Shown: one piece after another, positions 24,901 through 36,751 of the stretch | How positions within the stretch are numbered: position 1 is the stretch's first letter | How the letters are laid out: every line of letters starts with the position of its first letter | NCBI RefSeq assembly: GCF_020882245.1 | Contig: NC_083597.1 | Coordinates: forward strand, 88,700,152 to 88,764,151 | Reading direction: 5' to 3' | Length of the DNA stretch: 64,000 nucleotides | Source of the DNA: Rhopalosiphum padi | Lineage: Eukaryota; Arthropoda; Insecta; Hemiptera; Aphididae | The notes under the pieces: generated by a model | The model's database searches: none | Told to the model about the DNA's origin: nothing | Seen by the model: only the letters and a program-made list of their open reading frames with translations | Program-made: the position numbers and the translations under genes

Positions 24901-25912
24901 TGTAATAGTGTTACATTATTAATAATGTCTACATGGATAATTATTACACACACATTTTATGTGTTTTGTGTGCTGGAGACTTTGGTAATTATTGTAGTTT
25001 ATGCTTGTAAATTAACAAAAGTACTATGTAGCTTTGTAGTCCACGCTTATTATTATCAAACTTTGTATGATTTCAACGTAAGATGTAAAATATCTAGGTC
25101 ACCGCGTCCCACGACGAACTTGATAATATTTTACCGTTGGAATTGAACACCGTGTTCTATATTATATGTGACACATTGCCCATAATGTAATAATAAGCCG
25201 ATAAAAAGATAATAATTATATTTCTTTCGAAATAATTGTGAGCTGTGTTTGATTAAAACGGGAAATGTGTAAAATATAAAATATCAAAACAAATAGAAAT
25301 ATTTAAATTTCAAATGCGTATTTCTATCGATCATTAATCTGTAGATTTACACATAATTATTCAGTAGTATATGTTCATTTTAATATATTATAATTTGATC
25401 GATTATAAAAACATGTGGTTATTATCTTCTGATATTTTAACACGATTGTATTTATTATTTTTTATAGAAAAACAAATTATTGAATGATACTGTTTTAAGT
25501 GGAAGGAGGCATTTGAACAAATTTTAAAAAGCGAAAATTTTATGGTTTGCTATATTATTCGCGAATTGATAAAATTACAATATGTCTTAATTATTATATG
25601 CATTGTTTGTCATACACATTGTCTATTATTAACGTTGAATCGTATCGAAAAAACCAACTGTATATCACAAACTATATATCACAATAACGATCTGATCGAA
25701 AGCGTATTGAGCGTATAATGTGATCCATAAAAAACGTCATATTAAATCTAAAAGCATAAACGATCAAGTAAACGCAAATTCGATCGGAATTTTTCAATAC
25801 AGCGCCTGTACGCATGGATTTCGTGTCTAATAATATTATATAGTGTCACTTCAGTTATAAATTTATAGCATATTATGATAAGTGTCTCTAACGTCTCCTC
25901 TACATTACGCAC
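21931..25912. other. AT-rich non-coding stretch
   Basis: Mostly AT-rich. A short less AT-rich stretch at 22980-23110 is open in two plus frames for 25-35 codons without support. No RNA gene or repeat family was recognised. Confidence 0.45.
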
Positions 25913-25918
25913 ACTTAC

Positions 25919-25959
25919 CGCTGCACGGGCCTGAGTCGACCGAAAATACCAATTGGCAT
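25919..25959 (-). CDS. Very tentative first coding exon (13 codons)
   Basis: A minus-strand ATG begins M-P-I-G-I-F-G-R-L-R-P-V-Q and runs straight into a consensus donor (CG|GTAAGT, 25918-25913). An in-frame TAG lies upstream of the ATG and the sequence is locally GC-rich. No downstream exon was found, so this may be a chance donor. Confidence 0.15.
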
Positions 25960-28094
25960 ATTATTGTTGCGTGTGCAGTGCTAAGTAGATGATGGCCCCC
26001 CGCGGGGTTTGTCCTTCAAGAGTTAAATACGAATATATATATTATAAATTATGTGTGTGAATATTTTATATGGGTGTGTCTGGTCTCATCGCGACCCTAT
26101 GTCTGATAGCAAAGGTAGGTACATGCAGTATTAAGTACAGTGTCTATCTATCTATACATGTATATAGGTACCTATTGTAATTATAAACTTTGTAGCCAAC
26201 GCAAATGCATTCTGCTTGATTTATGTGCAAAAGTTTTATGACAAGTCTTGGGATTTGAACCTACTGCCCTCTTATCTGTCTTGATATTTTTCACGTCTGT
26301 TTGTCGTCCGATATCTAATTAACCTACCTATTATCTATGATGTAGGTATAATGAAGAGCCTACGAAGCTATGAGTTTTTGACAAAGGTGTTTACTATTTA
26401 AATATAATACGTTATATCATAAAACCTTAGTACAAAAATAGACATTTTTTTTCCAATCATATAATAATATCATATTTGTTTTCGTCTTTGGTTCGTCCGA
26501 TAATTATTACCATTTTACATATTCGTTGGTGATATTCTAACATGATATACTCATGTTATTATGACGTGGTAAATTATTTTAACTGCAGAAACTCATTATT
26601 TCGACAAAATTTAGTTTTACATTTTTATTTGGAAGTATGCATTATTTGAAAAACTAAGTTTCATACACATTTATAACATGGATTCTACAATTCTACAATC
26701 AGTTATTGAATGTTTATGTTTAACTTTGAAACCGCTAAAAACTTATGATATTTAAATTCTGACCTATATTTAATTAATTATTCGTTCAAAATGTATGTCG
26801 ATGTACGATAAAACTATTAAATATTGATAATTTTAATGAAACGAATACCTTTGAGGCCATTATGTAAGCTTGGAAAATTTGGCTTTTATGATATATTATT
26901 TATATTTTTTATTTTAAAACCATGTAGTAAAAAAAAAATACTTAGAAATAATGTATATTTTGCGAAGTATTTAATGAAATAAAAATTGTCTACAAGGCGC
27001 TATCAAAAGTATTTTGTTTTTGGTAAAACAGTTACGTTACTCAGTTGTCGTAAGAAATTAATTTGATTACAATAGCTATTATAATATTTTTGTATGGAAT
27101 AATAAGCGAAAATTGCATTTATAAATTTGAATACAAAAAGAGACTTTGCTTTGAAATGTCAAACTATTCTTAAAGTTCCCATTTTATTTTTTGCCCGTCT
27201 TAACTTTAGTAATATTCTAATGTATATTTTGTCTTTATCTTGTTTTTATAGGATTCTGTGTAAAATAAACAATCCACGAGTTGTACAGTTTAAAATTAAT
27301 GGCTAGAAGTCCGTGAGAACATTGTAACAGTCAAAAGAATAATATTAAACATTCTATTTTAAACACTGTTAATGATTGAAATCTTTGAAATCATTCAACA
27401 GCACTTACTGAAATAGTAGTTTATTCAAATGAAATTTTACATTTTATATGTTTTACATTATTTGTATTAAAATAAATTAGGAATTATAGGAATCCCATCA
27501 ATTTTTCAAATGTAATTAATAATTTCCCAACGCATATATGTATTTAATAATCTGCAATTTATTTGCATCATGTATGCAAATAGTATAAACGAATCTACTA
27601 AGTGATGTGTTAATATGCTGTAAGACGTCAAAAGCCGATCGAAACTATTATACGGAGATATTTTTGTAAATAGACATATTTTAACAAATATTCAAAATGG
27701 ATTAATATAGATATTTCTAGTATACTCGATATAACATAAAAAAAAAAAAAAAAACATATTACTTATAGAACTTATTTATCATAGTAAGCAAACATACACA
27801 TTAAAAATCGTCGTGCTGTATTGAAAACATATCTTTTACACTTAAAAAAATATTGAACATAATACCATACACATTAAAACGCGCTCGACTTCATTGATAG
27901 TAAATTTGTTTAATGTATTATATATTTTTTAAACGCTTGAAAAAACATCTTCGTCGGATTTAAATCTATGGACTGCGTATTTTTCAATGAAATTTTTGGT
28001 TTGTTGCGTACCCGGTTTCAAGGCTCTCATTTGAATATTTTAAATCGTATTTAATTTTCTTTTAAATTTAATACGAAACATAAACGTATTTACA
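25960..28094. other. AT-rich non-coding stretch
   Basis: The segment to about 26120 is moderately GC-rich (including CCCCCCGCGGGG near 25996) and carries no gene I can support. The rest is AT-rich without recognisable features. Confidence 0.45.
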
Positions 28095-28230
28095 TTATAT
28101 ATAGATAATATAACTAGCTAATCCTGCAGGGCATTGAACGTTATAAATTCATTTCCTATGGATTTACACCTTTTTTAACTCTGTTAAATGTCAATATTGG
28201 ATACAAAAATATAGTTACTTGGGTTATTTC
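28095..28230. repeat. Unclassified dispersed repeat, copy 1
   Basis: It shares AGCTAATCCTGCAGGGC-like and ATGGATTTACAC...CTCTGTTAAA blocks with 28528-28671 in the same order and orientation, ending in TGGGTTATTTCAA. The family is not identified. Confidence 0.5.
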
Positions 28231-28318
28231 AATAAAATAATATAATTTAAAGGATTAAAATTGTATCAAATGATGATAAATATTTTATTTTCTGTAGCCA
28301 ACAATTTATATACAAATA

Positions 28319-28342
28319 AAATATATATATATATATATATAT
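28319..28342. repeat. (TA)n microsatellite
   Basis: An uninterrupted AT dinucleotide run. Confidence 0.9.
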
Positions 28343-28527
28343 GTATAGTTTTTTGTAAATAGTATATTTTTTATTCAGTATATTTAACATGTGTCTGTTA
28401 AAATAAATAATTAACAAAATTAGCTTGTTATGTCATTAAAAATCTTGCTGAATCTATTGGTGAGAGTTATACGAAAATCGATGAAAACTGTAGATGTACT
28501 GTAATCATAATCCGTTTTAGATTTGAT

Positions 28528-28671
28528 TTTATATAGTAGATATATGTATAGCTGATGCTGCACTGCGTTTCACGAGATAGATCAAATTTCAATGGATTTA
28601 CACTTTTTTAAACTCCGTTAAACATACTAAGCTATAAATATTATTAACACTTTGATTTGGGTTGTTTCAAA
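28528..28671. repeat. Unclassified dispersed repeat, copy 2
   Basis: This is the best preserved of three copies. It contains GCTGATGCTGCACTGCGTTT, then ATGGATTTACAC, CTCCGTTAAA and TTGGGTTGTTTCAA. It matches 28095-28230 along its length and 32160-32245 over the GATGCTG block. Confidence 0.5.
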
Positions 28672-28890
28672 TTTTCGATCATATATAAGATACAGGTGTC
28701 TATCTGATTATAATAATAGCTATTATTTGTTTCTGTAACCGATACCAAAAAATCTCTGTGTAAATCTTTCGTTAAAACGCATAAAATAAAAATTTGGCTT
28801 TGAGGTGCACATCTCCCGATAATGATTACATTTTATGTATCGATTTTCAGATCCATGAGTGTGCCAGACTTTGCTGTGAATCGCGTACAT

Positions 28891-28910
28891 ACACACACAC
28901 ACACACACAC
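28891..28910. repeat. (AC)10 microsatellite
   Basis: A perfect AC dinucleotide run immediately outside the target-site duplication of the retroposon at 28926-29113. Confidence 0.9.
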
Positions 28911-28925
28911 AATCATTGCCTTTTA

Positions 28926-29113
28926 TTTATTTATTTTTATGTCAAGAGAGGTGCAGCTGAATACTATTTATCTCTGCGATTATGGTTAGGACATGACGTG
29001 TGTGTTGCTAAAATTCCCAGGTGGTCACACCATTCGGGAAATATCAACGAAGCCGTTCGTTTAACACCAGCGCCGTCGTGCAATCGGTGCGTCCACTGCG
29101 CCACGCCATGTCC
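28926..29113 (-). mobile_element. SINE-like retroposon with 5S-rRNA-like head
   Basis: The 188-bp body is flanked by 12-bp direct repeats (CATTGCCTTTTA 28914-28925 and CATTGCTTTTTA 29114-29125, 11/12), a target-site duplication. Read on the minus strand, it begins GGACATGGCGTG and ends in an A-rich tail (ATAAAAATAAATAAA). The first 125 nt are closed by 12-nt complementary ends (11/12 to 28989-29000). They carry GAATGGTGTGACCACCTGGG at head positions 79-98, close in sequence and position to the C box of 5S rRNA, and a GTTAAACGAACGG block near position 49, where the 5S A box lies. A tRNA-type A box (TGGCGCAGTGG) also occurs at head positions 10-20. This fits a SINE transcribed from an internal Pol III promoter and mobilised by a LINE. 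The 5S origin is an inference. Confidence 0.65.
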
Positions 29114-29125
29114 CATTGCTTTTTA

Positions 29126-29592
29126 CTATTATTGTTAATATATCTATAAATACCTACATCTTAGTTAACTCATTTTTTTTTACATTTTTTTAACGCTTAA
29201 TTAATGGCATCTATTAAGCAATAAATTATAATCGAAGAGTGATGGCAATACTGCTAGCCGCAGATTTACTAATAAACATTGTAGACGTACTGATAATAGG
29301 AATAGGCGACTGACAATAAATTGATGATTTGCAAGATTTTAGTTAAAACGATTTTTTAGTTATATATTTGAACATAATGCGAATATCGAAGTGACTAAAA
29401 TGTTGTGAATTTCCAATAATATACATGTAAATTAATTTGAAAACATACCTTTGACTTTTTTTACAGTTAACAATTCTACACTCCCGGCTCGTGTGACCGA
29501 TTGCCGTTTGCAATACCGATTCATTACAGTCGCTAAAAGTGACGCGCGAGTGTAAAATTTACGAAAACAGCAATTCAATTAACACGGTATTA
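29126..29592. other. AT-rich stretch
   Basis: AT-rich, turning CpG-richer after 29470. No gene was recognised. Confidence 0.4.
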
Positions 29593-29766
29593 TTACAGCT
29601 GAACAAACTGTAAATTGGATCTGCTGCACTCGACCGCCACTCCGGCGGGCACCACTATATTCGGCGGAGCGACCAGGAATATTGTGGTTTCAACGTATTC
29701 AATGGAACCGATGCACAAATTATGAGTAATGCAACCGTGTGGATTGTATAACAGTCGCGGAAAATA
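29593..29766 (-). CDS. Tentative Ig-like coding stretch
   Basis: This is a 57-codon open minus-strand frame in locally GC-rich DNA. It contains A-P-P-N-I-V-V-P-A-G-V-A-V-E-C-S, which reads like the A' to B strand of an Ig domain (hydrophobic strand, Gly turn, strand ending in the first disulphide Cys). There is no partner Cys-x-W/Cys pair further on, so at most one exon of a domain is present. A donor-like GTAATA follows the frame near its end. No clear acceptor was found. The opposite strand is also open here. Confidence is low. Confidence 0.2.
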   Translation of the reverse strand, partial: YFPRLLYNPHGCITHNLCIGSIEYVETTIFLVAPPNIVVPAGVAVECSRSNLQFVQL

Positions 29767-30054
29767 CTATCCGAGATAATTTAATATCTACAGTATACAC
29801 GCACAGTGTTATGGGTCATCGCGACCTACGTTTAGTGCACGCCCGTGTGGAGTATACAACTCGGCACAGTGCGATTTTCAACGCTGTTACACTGTGTGTC
29901 ATATGGATGAACGTGCGTGTTGGAAATCGTCGGACGAATAATTATTTTATTCGTAATTATATTTTATTGTCGGACAGAATATTTTGATGATGCACCGTTT
30001 CGCGCCGTTAAGGCACGATACAAATTATTCAAATTAATTCTTGCATAGTCTGTA
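29767..30054. other. CpG-rich spacer
   Basis: Moderately GC-rich. An 82-codon plus frame (29739-29987) runs through it without recognisable domains and is judged non-coding. Confidence 0.35.
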
Positions 30055-31095
30055 TCTATACTTAATATTATAAATAGGAAACATTTAATTGTTTGTATTG
30101 AATAGGCTCCGAAACTGCTGAACCGGTTTGAATGAAATTTGGTACATAGATAGTTTAGGCACTGAGAAAGGACATAGGCTACTTTTTAATACCAAAAAAG
30201 GGCTGCAAGGGGTTGAAATAGGGGATGGTATATATTATAACAAAACTAATTTTAAAAAATTAAAAAAAAAAAAAGTAATTAGACATATTTTTAGTATCCT
30301 AGAACCGCTTAGAAGAAATTTAATAACAAATATTATTAAACAATTAAAAAATACATATGTCTATAGCTTTTACCACCTTAGAGGTGGAATATTGAAAAAT
30401 CCTTTCTTAATGCATCCCCCTACATTGCTTAAGGAACCTCTGTACAAAATTTCAAATCTCTAGACCCAGTGGTTCGGTCTGAGCGTTAATGAGTGAATTA
30501 CTAAATAGATAACAACAAAAAAAAAAAAAAAGTAAATAAATTACTTTAGAGTAACTTTTTGATAAAGTTTTACTGAAAAATGAAAATATGTTTTTCCTTT
30601 GTGGAGTCATAAAAATACATGCAACTATTGGATAGGGTCGACTGAAATTTTGTATTAAACTAATAAATATATATTAGTACATTCTAAATAATAACGCCGC
30701 TGCCGTCTGACGTATTTCACTTCCATTGCATCTTGCGACTATTAAACACGTATTTATTCGAATACACTTTGAAAACCGTTTGATCAACGTGAGCTTCACA
30801 CACTATTCACTCGTCTAATACACGGGCAACGTCGATTTGATTGTTTTTATTGAATAGGCTCCGACTGTTATCGTTATCGTGGTGGCGTGTGTGTATATTT
30901 TGTGTTGTGTATATATATATATATATGTATTTATTACTATTCAAACAAACAATCAAATTTTTTCTTTTTACAATATTAGTGTAGATTAGTGTCGGCGCAC
31001 ACTCACACACAATACATTACACTCGGAATTCACCTGATGAGGTGACTTTCCAACGAACGTCGTTTTGCCCGGGCAACGCTTGGTGGGACAATTAG
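30055..31095 (+). mobile_element. Helitron-like element(s), copy 2
   Basis: The left end reads TCTATACTTAATATTATAAA. It is followed by AGGCTCCGAAACTGCTGAAC, GGTTTGAATGAAATTTGGTA and, near 30420, CCTACATTGCTTAAGGAACC, all shared with the copy at 7317. A right-end-like sequence CCCGGGCAACGCTTGGTGGG then ACAATTAGT lies at 31069-31096, parallel to the 3' end of copy 1. Between them, ACGGGCAACG (30822) is followed closely by a second TATTGAATAGGCTCCGA start (about 30849). The stretch may therefore be two copies joined or nested. No helicase or Rep coding is visible, so it would be non-autonomous. Confidence 0.45.
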
Positions 31096-32159
31096 TATTA
31101 TATATAGGTAATTTAACTGTCTGAACATTTCCATAAATTATAATAATCGTGAAAATATTGGTTCGATATTTTTATTCAATAACCTGCAGTTTTAGTAAAA
31201 AATCTGCTTCAAAGTTATTATCAAGTTATAATTAATAATATTTACTGTTCTATGTATATTGTATATTTAAATATATTTTTTTAATAAACACTTTGATGAC
31301 CATTTTTTTTATTGTATTATTATTATTAGTCTCGATTAGGATTGGCACTCTCCTCCCGGAAATTGTATAGTATTTTCGGGGAAGGGAATATTATTGAGAA
31401 TTTTCAGAAAGTTATAAGAACGGGATCGTTCCTGGGAACTAGGAATGTAAAAAAGTTAAAACGTACATTTTTATAAATAATTTTTCCTTTTATAATATGT
31501 ACTTAATTATATTTTTCAGTGAAATTATATTTCAAAATAGTATATTTTGTTGTAATAAATAAACGATATTCATGCCGAAATAAATAACTTAGGTAAATGC
31601 AAATCATTCCAATATTATTGTAAACCTGAGTATTATTGGTCTCTTAGACATTAATTACTATAATGCGTCACAATATAACCACAGAAATTTTGTGGTACTA
31701 TTGCCATTTTGTGGTACAACCGCTATTATCGTTGTGATAAGCAAACCTACGTAGATATTATAATTTACCAGATATTATTAAGCAAATGTTTCTCTTATTT
31801 TAGTCAATACTTTATGTAAACTTCTTAAATTTACTAATTTACATGCATGATAATTCCTCCATTCTTAGCTGACACAGTGTAATATATCTATTATTTTAAT
31901 TATTGCATATTATATTTTAAAGATTAAACTAAAAAATAAATTTCAATTATTTTTTAATTTTACAATATTTAAACAAAAGTTTAAAAATTGAATTTTAAAT
32001 AAAGATTGTCTAGAATGATCGATACATTTATATTTGATTGAAGTAGCATAATAACATATCACGATACTAAGAATCTTGTTGTATCTATAATTAACAACAG
32101 TTTTATGAACATCGGCGGAAAGCTAATGATTTTGGTCATCGGTTTTAGACTTTTGAATT
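31096..32159. other. AT-rich non-coding stretch
   Basis: No gene was recognised. The stretch 31330-31450 is less AT-rich and carries no open frame of note. Confidence 0.45.
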
Positions 32160-32245
32160 TATATAGCCGCGGATACATGTAATAATATTATAACTTACTG
32201 ATGCTGTACGGCGTTTTACGTGACAGATAAAATTCCAGTACATCA
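32160..32245. repeat. Unclassified dispersed repeat, copy 3
   Basis: It contains CTGATGCTGTACGGCGTTTT and ACGTGACAGATAAAA. This aligns with GCTGATGCTGCACTGCGTTT and ACGAGATAGATCAAA of the copy at 28528. Only this block is conserved. Confidence 0.45.
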
Positions 32246-33455
32246 ATATATCAATTTTGAATACCAGGATACCAAATAAGTACTTTATTATACTGAATAC
32301 AAATAATATGTTGTAATGGTTTACTTTATAAATCACGAATTGTATATCTTTGATGCATTTCATTTATTAAAAAGTATATTCAGGTTGCATTTATCATTGA
32401 TGTTTCAGTTAAAAGTGTGTAATCATTTACAGTCATAACTATAATATTGTTATTATTATTTGTACCTGCAGATGTTGTTTTAGTTGTGTTAAAACACTAT
32501 CGTATACAATTACTACTATTACTCAGTAGCCGACAAACAGCCCAAGAATTTAAATTATTATTATTATTGTTATTATTGAGTTATACTTTAAACGTACAAA
32601 ATAATGTATAACAATGACTCGTGGACACGAATAATTTTTTTTATATTTAATCCTTGTTTGTTTTTATGTATTATTTTTATGTACGCAAACAAAACGTTAA
32701 GTATTGGCATTAGTATTTTGTGTTCACATTACGTATAAATACTGTGTATTATACATCATACAGCATTTTAGTTTATATACGCTAAATATATACATATACT
32801 ATATTGAGATTAATAGTAATGTATTTAAAAAATATATTGATACCACTCAATCGTTTTTATTTTTTTTATAATCGCGATACCAGCTATTGATTGTCAAAAT
32901 TAATTGTTGCGATAATTTAAGTTACCATTGAAAACGATAATTATTTATTCATTTAAATGTTGTATTGTTATATTTCAACTCGTTTGATAGGAAAAATTCT
33001 GTAAAATCTACTTTGTATTTATTTTTCTCCGTGCAAGTATGCATCATACGTATTACGTATCTAATTTATATAATACATATATACTATGTCTCTGCATAGT
33101 GTTGTTACATGTGAATAATAATAATAATAATAATGACTATTATCATAACTATTATGGTATAATTATTGAGGTATAATTTTTTACGTTCGATTATTCGAAT
33201 AGCGCATACGCCATTCAAGTGTTCAAAGTGTATTATAGATTGTTTGGAAATTTAATCAATACGTGTTATCAAAAGCACGGTTTTTAAACGCCTAATTTAT
33301 TTAAAAAGATAGCATATATTATAACGCGATTTTGTATAATATAATTCAACTGAAAAATTGCTTATTATTTGATTGTATATATTAATGTGTTTAGTAAACG
33401 AGGTTACCGGAGCTATTCAGTGAAATATTATCAAAAACGATATGGGAATATAATA

Positions 33456-33484
33456 AATTTATCGAATATTAAATTCGATAAATT
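33456..33484. repeat. Perfect 12-bp inverted repeat (hairpin)
   Basis: AATTTATCGAAT (33456-33467) and ATTCGATAAATT (33473-33484) are exact reverse complements around a 5-base loop. The role is unknown. Confidence 0.8.
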
Positions 33485-33949
33485 ATCGTACAAGACATTC
33501 GCAGCCGAGAAACTATATATCCAACCACCGCCGAGCGTGATTGTCATCGTTATTAGTTTATCGGCTGCGTGTAACTTTATAAAACTTACACACCATATTG
33601 TTTTCAATTTCACGGGTTAATTTAAATTCAGGGGAGACACACACATTACACACATTATAATAACACATTACACAAATATATTTTGCGTGTAGGTGTGTGA
33701 GTGTGGTAAACACTATAAAGTATATTATAGTCTGCTCTACGTATAAAACATTTTCTAGTGTTCAACTTCGAGTAGTTTGGACCGCGTGGAACTCGTAAAA
33801 ACCGAGACCCAGCCGGGTTAGAAATAATAAACAATAAAATACAATTTTCTTTATTTTACACGCACAGACAAACTGAGTAACGCGCCGCACTCTTCTGCGA
33901 CTATACCATCATATACTGCTAGTGCTGTAGTTACTGTCTATTAATACTA

Positions 33950-33976
33950 CTATATATATATATATATATATATATA
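33950..33976. repeat. (TA)n microsatellite
   Basis: An uninterrupted AT dinucleotide run of about 13 units. Confidence 0.9.
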
Positions 33977-36480
33977 CCGTATAGGCGCGTTTCAGTGTCA
34001 TAAACTCAAATACTTTTTTCGTTGTGTCACGACGAACGATAAATCGTCAAATTACCAGAGATTATATTTTCACGAGATGACGGTGCTAGTGTGACACGAG
34101 GTATTCATCATATTTTGATAAAATATTAACCGTTATCGCAAAATTGAATTCTCAAAAATCTCCGTAGGTACTTAACCTATCCTAACCTATTTAACGTTTG
34201 ATGTAAAATCAATAAAACTTATGAATCCGTGCTGAGTGTTGTCGTTATATTGTTATTATTCGTTGTTCTGATGACTTTTAATGTCCCGAGTTTGAAACAC
34301 GTGCCGAGTTCAAACTATGCGGTGTGATACTGTAATGATTATCGTCTATAAAACAATATTTTGTTATTCGTTGGCCGGCGAAGTATACTGGCAGTCTCGT
34401 TACACCGATAAGTTGAATTTTGCACAGTAGCACAGGCGCTGATATAAATAAATGAATTAAACGTGAACAAATTAACTTATTACAACCGTAACAAAACATC
34501 ATGGACTATCCTTAGCAACTAGCGGTAATTTCAAAATTCGTAGACTTCAAATGGCCAAACGCTAGTTTAACTGATTTAGTTACAAACAGTAGTTGTTGAG
34601 GGTATTTAACATGAGATAAAAAAAAAACAATTTTGTATATGTATAGAACGGTGATTAATATTACGGTTCATAAAAATATGCTACATCGACTTTTATCCAG
34701 TAAAAACAGTTATATTAACTATTATTGATTTTTTATTAATTTTTATATTATCTAGTAAACTCGAGTGTTAAATAACCAAATAGTTGTTAACCCTAACAAT
34801 GATGTTGAGAATATAGCTGTTTTCTATAAAATTTTGTGGAGTATGAAATAAATTTGCATCGCCACACGTCATTCTTGTAAAGTAGGTACCTACACAAAAC
34901 GTCTACAAATGTGTGACCTCATATTTATTACATTTGAAACATATGCGTACAAGCAGTAATCTCAACAAATTTAAATCGACAGCGTAGTTTAACTTACAGA
35001 TCTTAAAGGATAAAAAAATAGTTTCGTGTATTAAATCGCGAACAAAAAAATAAATAAATAAAATAAACGTGTAGTACGACTAACCAAAACTAATAATTAT
35101 TTGAAATATGGATTTTCACCACCAGCGAATAACCGTTTCCAAAAAAATATCATATAATATTATGATACATTAAACGTATTCTGACGATTCGATGATTTTA
35201 CAACCCAGCAACATATTATAGCTTTACTCGACAACTTTACATAGAAATAGTTCATTTTTTTTCGGTAATCTAAAATATATGTAAGTACGATCATTCGTAT
35301 AACATTACAAATTTTCATTAGGTTTTCATTAAATTTAAGTATCTCAGACCTTTAAGACGATTAAAATATTCTACTAAATTCGTTTGGGGCACTTCTTCAT
35401 TGAAGTTTTTACAGTATTTTGTGTGATTCTCACAGTCGCCCTTCTCATAATGTAATTTTCAGCTATTTCGGTTATTCCAGATTTAGAGCTTGGGATTGCC
35501 GCAAAACAAATTATTTCGATCGGAGCTTTATCAAACGTTTGATGAATTTGTTAATTAATTATTTTTCAACCAGTAGTTGTGAAAATTATCCTACCAAAAA
35601 AAAAAAAAAAAATGTTAATCACTAAAATATAACGCAAATCAATATTATCGTAAAATCAAAACATCTCACAATTTTTTTCAAAATCGTGCATATTTTATTA
35701 TTAGCCATTATATGTACATTATAATCAATATAATTTTTATTGTTAACAAGTTTTATGAGGACCGTATGAGATACGAGCTTTGCAACTGTTCAATTTTACG
35801 TGTATTAAAAATTACAACAGTTAAATAGGTGTATACATTAAATTAAAGTTATGAAATTATTCTACACTACTCAATATACCGATTTTGTATATTTCCTCAA
35901 TACGCTCATTAGTTTTTCATCGATACGCTTTTATATTCTACGTAAATTTTTTGTGCATTTTATTGGTATAATTATTATAGTTGAAGAATTATTTGAATAT
36001 TTGTAAAATTAAATGTATATTTATTAAATTAAACTCACATAAGTATATATTCCGATTAAAATGATTATATATCTGAAAAAACAATAAAATTATTATTTTG
36101 TTTAATAATATTAGCACGAAAACCTAAGTATAGAGTGATTTTTAACTAGAAATGTTCGTCGGAACCTAATTAAGGTAATATTGTTCGTAATATCATAATG
36201 ACACATAAATATATTCTATAATTATAGCTCGTGAATTTCGGGAATTATAACTGATAATCGTGGAGCCTACTCCATTACGTTTCAATGGCAGTGGAGGGGA
36301 TAAGTCACATCGAAATACTAGGAATTTTATTACAACAACACATTATTAATATTATATTACATAATATCACGAGTTTATAAAAATTACGCGTTTAAATCAC
36401 AACAACAAAATATAATATTATGATAATATTATTATAATATGTAGTACACATAACAATAATAATAAGAATAATAACGATAA

Positions 36481-36751
36481 AAATAATATTATTAAACGTG
36501 GTCATTTGAAACGACTGTTTGTCGTCGTCGTCACGGCGGTGTGCGTCGTGTGTCTGGGCAGTGTGGCGTTCGGGTCATCCAGATGGCGGGCACAAAACGT
36601 CGAGCGCCGCGGCAGATCGGCCGACTTACTCGGACGTTGTTGACGGTAGTTCGTCTCCGAACACGTGCGCGGACGGTTCTTCTCCCCGCCGGGCCACCTC
36701 GTCGTACACGCACACCGCCGCCGCCGTCGTGTTTGATTTTCACCGAAGCAA
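36481..36751 (+). promoter_or_regulatory. CpG-rich 5' UTR / promoter-proximal region
   Basis: A sharp CpG island stands directly upstream of the signal-peptide exon at 36752. Several overlapping frames of 70-102 codons on both strands are open here. They are rich in Arg, Pro, Ser and Thr, as expected from (CGT/CGG)n-rich DNA, and are treated as shadows. An in-frame TGA at 36734-36736 separates this region from the coding start, which supports a 5' UTR reading. Confidence 0.5.

Larger units (their letters stand above)
32246..36480. other. AT-rich non-coding stretch with CpG-richer patches
   Basis: The patches 33500-34100 and 34270-34420 are CpG-richer but show no supportable gene. The frame at 35419-35625 has a protein-like middle (F-G-Y-S-R-F-R-A-W-D-C) after an acceptor-like TTTTCAG but no donor or domain. 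CCTATCCTAACCTAT recurs at 34176-34190. Confidence 0.4.

Noticed and set aside
35419..35625. 68-codon plus frame after an acceptor-like TTTTCAG
   Set aside because: The end of the frame is AT-driven (poly-Lys), there is no donor and no domain.
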